Source of the DNA: DASUPK01 sp033856335
GTDB lineage: Bacteria > Actinomycetota > Thermoleophilia > Solirubrobacterales > 70-9
DNA: 13,431 nucleotides
Direction of reading: 5' to 3'
Assembly: GCA_033856335.1 (NCBI GenBank)
Contig: JAWVFG010000174.1
Location: 1 to 13,431 of the forward strand
A model generated the notes under the pieces. It made no database searches and was not told the DNA's origin. It was given only the letters and a program-made list of their open reading frames with translations. Position numbers and translations under genes: made by a program. Positions 11,926 to 13,431 of the stretch are shown piece after piece; the stretch's first letter is position 1, and each line of letters begins with the position of its first letter.

Positions 11926-13431
11926 CTAGTGGAGCGACCAGGTGCTCCAGTCGCTCAGGAAGAGGGGATGGGTCACCGCGGAGTTGAAGTCGATCCGAGC
12001 GCTCATCAGCTTCGGCACCTGCTGCGAGCCGAAGACGGCGAGATAGGCCTTCTGGGCCGCGTACTCGTCCAGGGCGCTCCATCCACTCGATGCCGAGCCC
12101 AGGTCCTGAGGCGCGACCAGGCTGAGCTTCTCGAGCTGCTGCTGAATGAAGAGGTCCTGGACCCGGCCCGCGTTCGGGCTGCCGGGAGGGCCAATCGAAT
12201 GTGAGTCGAGGACGTCATAGAAGTCGACCGGGTTCGGGAAGTCGTTGAACCAGCTCGCGAATCCCGTCTGCGGGTCCGTGCTCGTCTTCCCGATGGTCCC
12301 GAAGTCTCGCGGCGTCGCCACCACCCTGAGCTGGGCATTGAACCCCAGGCGGTTGAGCAGCTTCGTGTAATAGCGGGCGTAGGCTCGCTGTGGCGAGTTG
12401 TCCTCGACCCAAACGAGCACCGAAGCGGCGAGGGTGCCCGACGCCCTGACGAGCTGGCGCGCGGTTCGAAGATCGCCGTGGTCATCGGCATCACCGTAGG
12501 GACACGGGTCCGTCGGGTGCCCGACGATCCCATCGGGAATCAGGTAGCAGTCGGTGAGCACCGATCCCTTTCCCAATTTCGCCAGGGCCGGCCTGTCGAG
12601 GGCGGTGACCACCGCTCTCCGTGCCAGCTCGCTGCTGAACGGTGGCTCTGCGGAGTTCATGAAGAAGTAGAGCGTCGAGGGGATCGGCACCATCTCGAAG
12701 CGGTTCGATGCCACCGAGCGGACATGCGCCAGGGTGCCGGGAGGCAGTGGCGTTCCGGGGTCGAAGTTGTCGGCGCGGCCGCGCAGCACCTTGTCGGCGG
12801 CTGACCGGGCATCCGGCTCGACCTTGACGGTGATTCGGTCCAGGCTCCCGACCGGGACGTCGGGGATGGCCAGCCGCTCGAACCTGGGGTTCTTCACCAT
12901 CGTCCACCGCCGGCCCGGCACCACGTCCGTGATCCGGTAGGCGCCCACGCCGGGTGGCGGATTGCTGCTGAGATCTCGTACCGGGGTGCCACTCGGGACC
13001 AACCCCATCGCCGGGAGGGCGAGCACGTTGGAGAAGGCGCTGTAGGGATGCACCAGCTTGATGCCGATCTTGCCGGTGGAGTCGTCAGTGACGATCCCCG
13101 AGATGTGCTTCGCCTGGCCTCTGTAGTACGCCTCGGCGCCGACCACGTTGTCCGTGATGAACCTCTTACCTCCCCAGTTGAGCCGGACCGCGCGTTCGAC
13201 CGTGTACTTGAAGTCGCTCGCCCTGACCGGTTTTCCGTTCGAGTACGTGAGCCCCTTTCGCAGCGTCAGCCGGTAGCGCCGACTCTCCGGCGATATCCGG
13301 GGAAGCCGCAGAGCCAACCCGGGAATCAGCTGGGCGCCATCGGCTCCACTGAGGTGTCTGTAGGTGAGCAGGGGCGTGTAGGTGATCCAATCGGCCTCCG
13401 CCGCCTCGGTCGAGTACGCCAGCTGCGGATC
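11926..13431 (-). CDS. ABC transporter substrate-binding protein, family 5 (oligopeptide type), 5' truncated
   Basis: The frame is open from the right edge to TAG 11928-11926, giving 501 residues. The signal or lipoprotein N-terminus lies outside the window. The first visible residues, DPQLAYSTEAAEADWITYTP, then LLTYRHL and IPGLALRLP, are typical of the SBP_bac_5 fold. GLTYSNGKPVRASDFKYTVE (about 60-79), LPPGTLAHV, SAEPPFSS, DCYLIPDGIVG and the C-terminal FLSDWSTWSL also fit. These extracytoplasmic proteins capture peptides or other solutes for an ABC importer. No permease or ATPase gene is in the window, so substrate and partners are unknown. ruvX follows after 39 bp; a 4-bp GC stem (11916-11926) at the stop has no U-run. 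An apparent TTG start at 13317 is internal to the conserved domain and should not be used. Confidence 0.9.
   Translation of the reverse strand, partial: DPQLAYSTEAAEADWITYTPLLTYRHLSGADGAQLIPGLALRLPRISPESRRYRLTLRKGLTYSNGKPVRASDFKYTVERAVRLNWGGKRFITDNVVGAEAYYRGQAKHISGIVTDDSTGKIGIKLVHPYSAFSNVLALPAMGLVPSGTPVRDLSSNPPPGVGAYRITDVVPGRRWTMVKNPRFERLAIPDVPVGSLDRITVKVEPDARSAADKVLRGRADNFDPGTPLPPGTLAHVRSVASNRFEMVPIPSTLYFFMNSAEPPFSSELARRAVVTALDRPALAKLGKGSVLTDCYLIPDGIVGHPTDPCPYGDADDHGDLRTARQLVRASGTLAASVLVWVEDNSPQRAYARYYTKLLNRLGFNAQLRVVATPRDFGTIGKTSTDPQTGFASWFNDFPNPVDFYDVLDSHSIGPPGSPNAGRVQDLFIQQQLEKLSLVAPQDLGSASSGWSALDEYAAQKAYLAVFGSQQVPKLMSARIDFNSAVTHPLFLSDWSTWSLH

Noticed and set aside
11916..11926. GGGG-CGG-CCCC stem at the substrate-binding protein stop as a terminator
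   Set aside because: It has only four base pairs, overlaps the stop codon and has no U-run on the minus strand.
1..13431. Defence system, CRISPR array, prophage or insertion sequence
   Set aside because: No spaced repeats, transposase, integrase, nuclease-helicase cluster or terminal inverted repeats were seen. Apart from the two genes of unknown role (2449-2847 and 7659-8183), the genes belong to recognisable housekeeping, transport or respiratory families.

Overview
The window is GC-rich, almost fully coding DNA from a chromosome. The gene set suggests a high-GC Actinomycetota, most likely class Thermoleophilia (Solirubrobacterales or Gaiellales). The reasons are the gene mix (RuvX, MltG, AroE, AroC, an AroK-AroB fusion, AroQ and a PepP-like peptidase), the frequent GTG starts, and several starts with a TANNNT box 6-7 nt upstream and no Shine-Dalgarno (SD) sequence. 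The assignment rests on recognised proteins, not on a database search. I saw no rRNA, tRNA, CRISPR array, insertion sequence or phage gene.

Layout from the right edge, minus strand: a 5'-truncated family 5 (oligopeptide-type) ABC substrate-binding protein (11926-13431), ruvX (11479-11886), mltG (10043-11479), aroE (9199-10029) and an HtrA-like protease (8146-9174). A small plus-strand secreted or membrane-anchored protein (7659-8183) overlaps the htrA 3' end by 38 bp and diverges from a minus-strand prepilin peptidase (7138-7572). The minus strand then continues with aroC (5936-7099), the aroK-aroB fusion (4365-5948), aroQ (3910-4365) and an M24 Xaa-Pro peptidase (2855-3913). The junctions from aroC to pepP overlap by 1-13 bp, so these genes are probably co-transcribed and translationally coupled.

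Left third: a secreted PepSY-like protein (2449-2847, plus) ends 7 bp from the peptidase stop. Before it lies a CPA2-type cation/proton antiporter (1108-2340, plus). A divergent region of about 250 bp separates the antiporter from a minus-strand cupredoxin resembling cytochrome oxidase subunit II (192-854). A truncated membrane protein resembling the subunit II transmembrane region follows (1-182), and the oxidase operon probably continues off the left edge.

Together the aro genes supply five shikimate-pathway activities: dehydroquinate synthase, dehydroquinate dehydratase, shikimate dehydrogenase, shikimate kinase and chorismate synthase. DAHP synthase and EPSP synthase are not here. MltG (wall), RuvX (nucleic acid), HtrA (protein quality control) and the prepilin peptidase (pilus or secretion) are housekeeping passengers in the block.

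I did not find a clear new multi-gene system. The most unusual signals are regulatory. Four TAG triplets lie exactly 11 bp apart before the PepSY-like gene, like a tandem response-regulator site, followed by a hairpin touching that gene's SD. The cupredoxin gene has a leader with a good sigma-70-type promoter, a hairpin, a strong SD and a possible 37-codon ORF whose stop overlaps the cupredoxin start. Several genes also appear to be leaderless.
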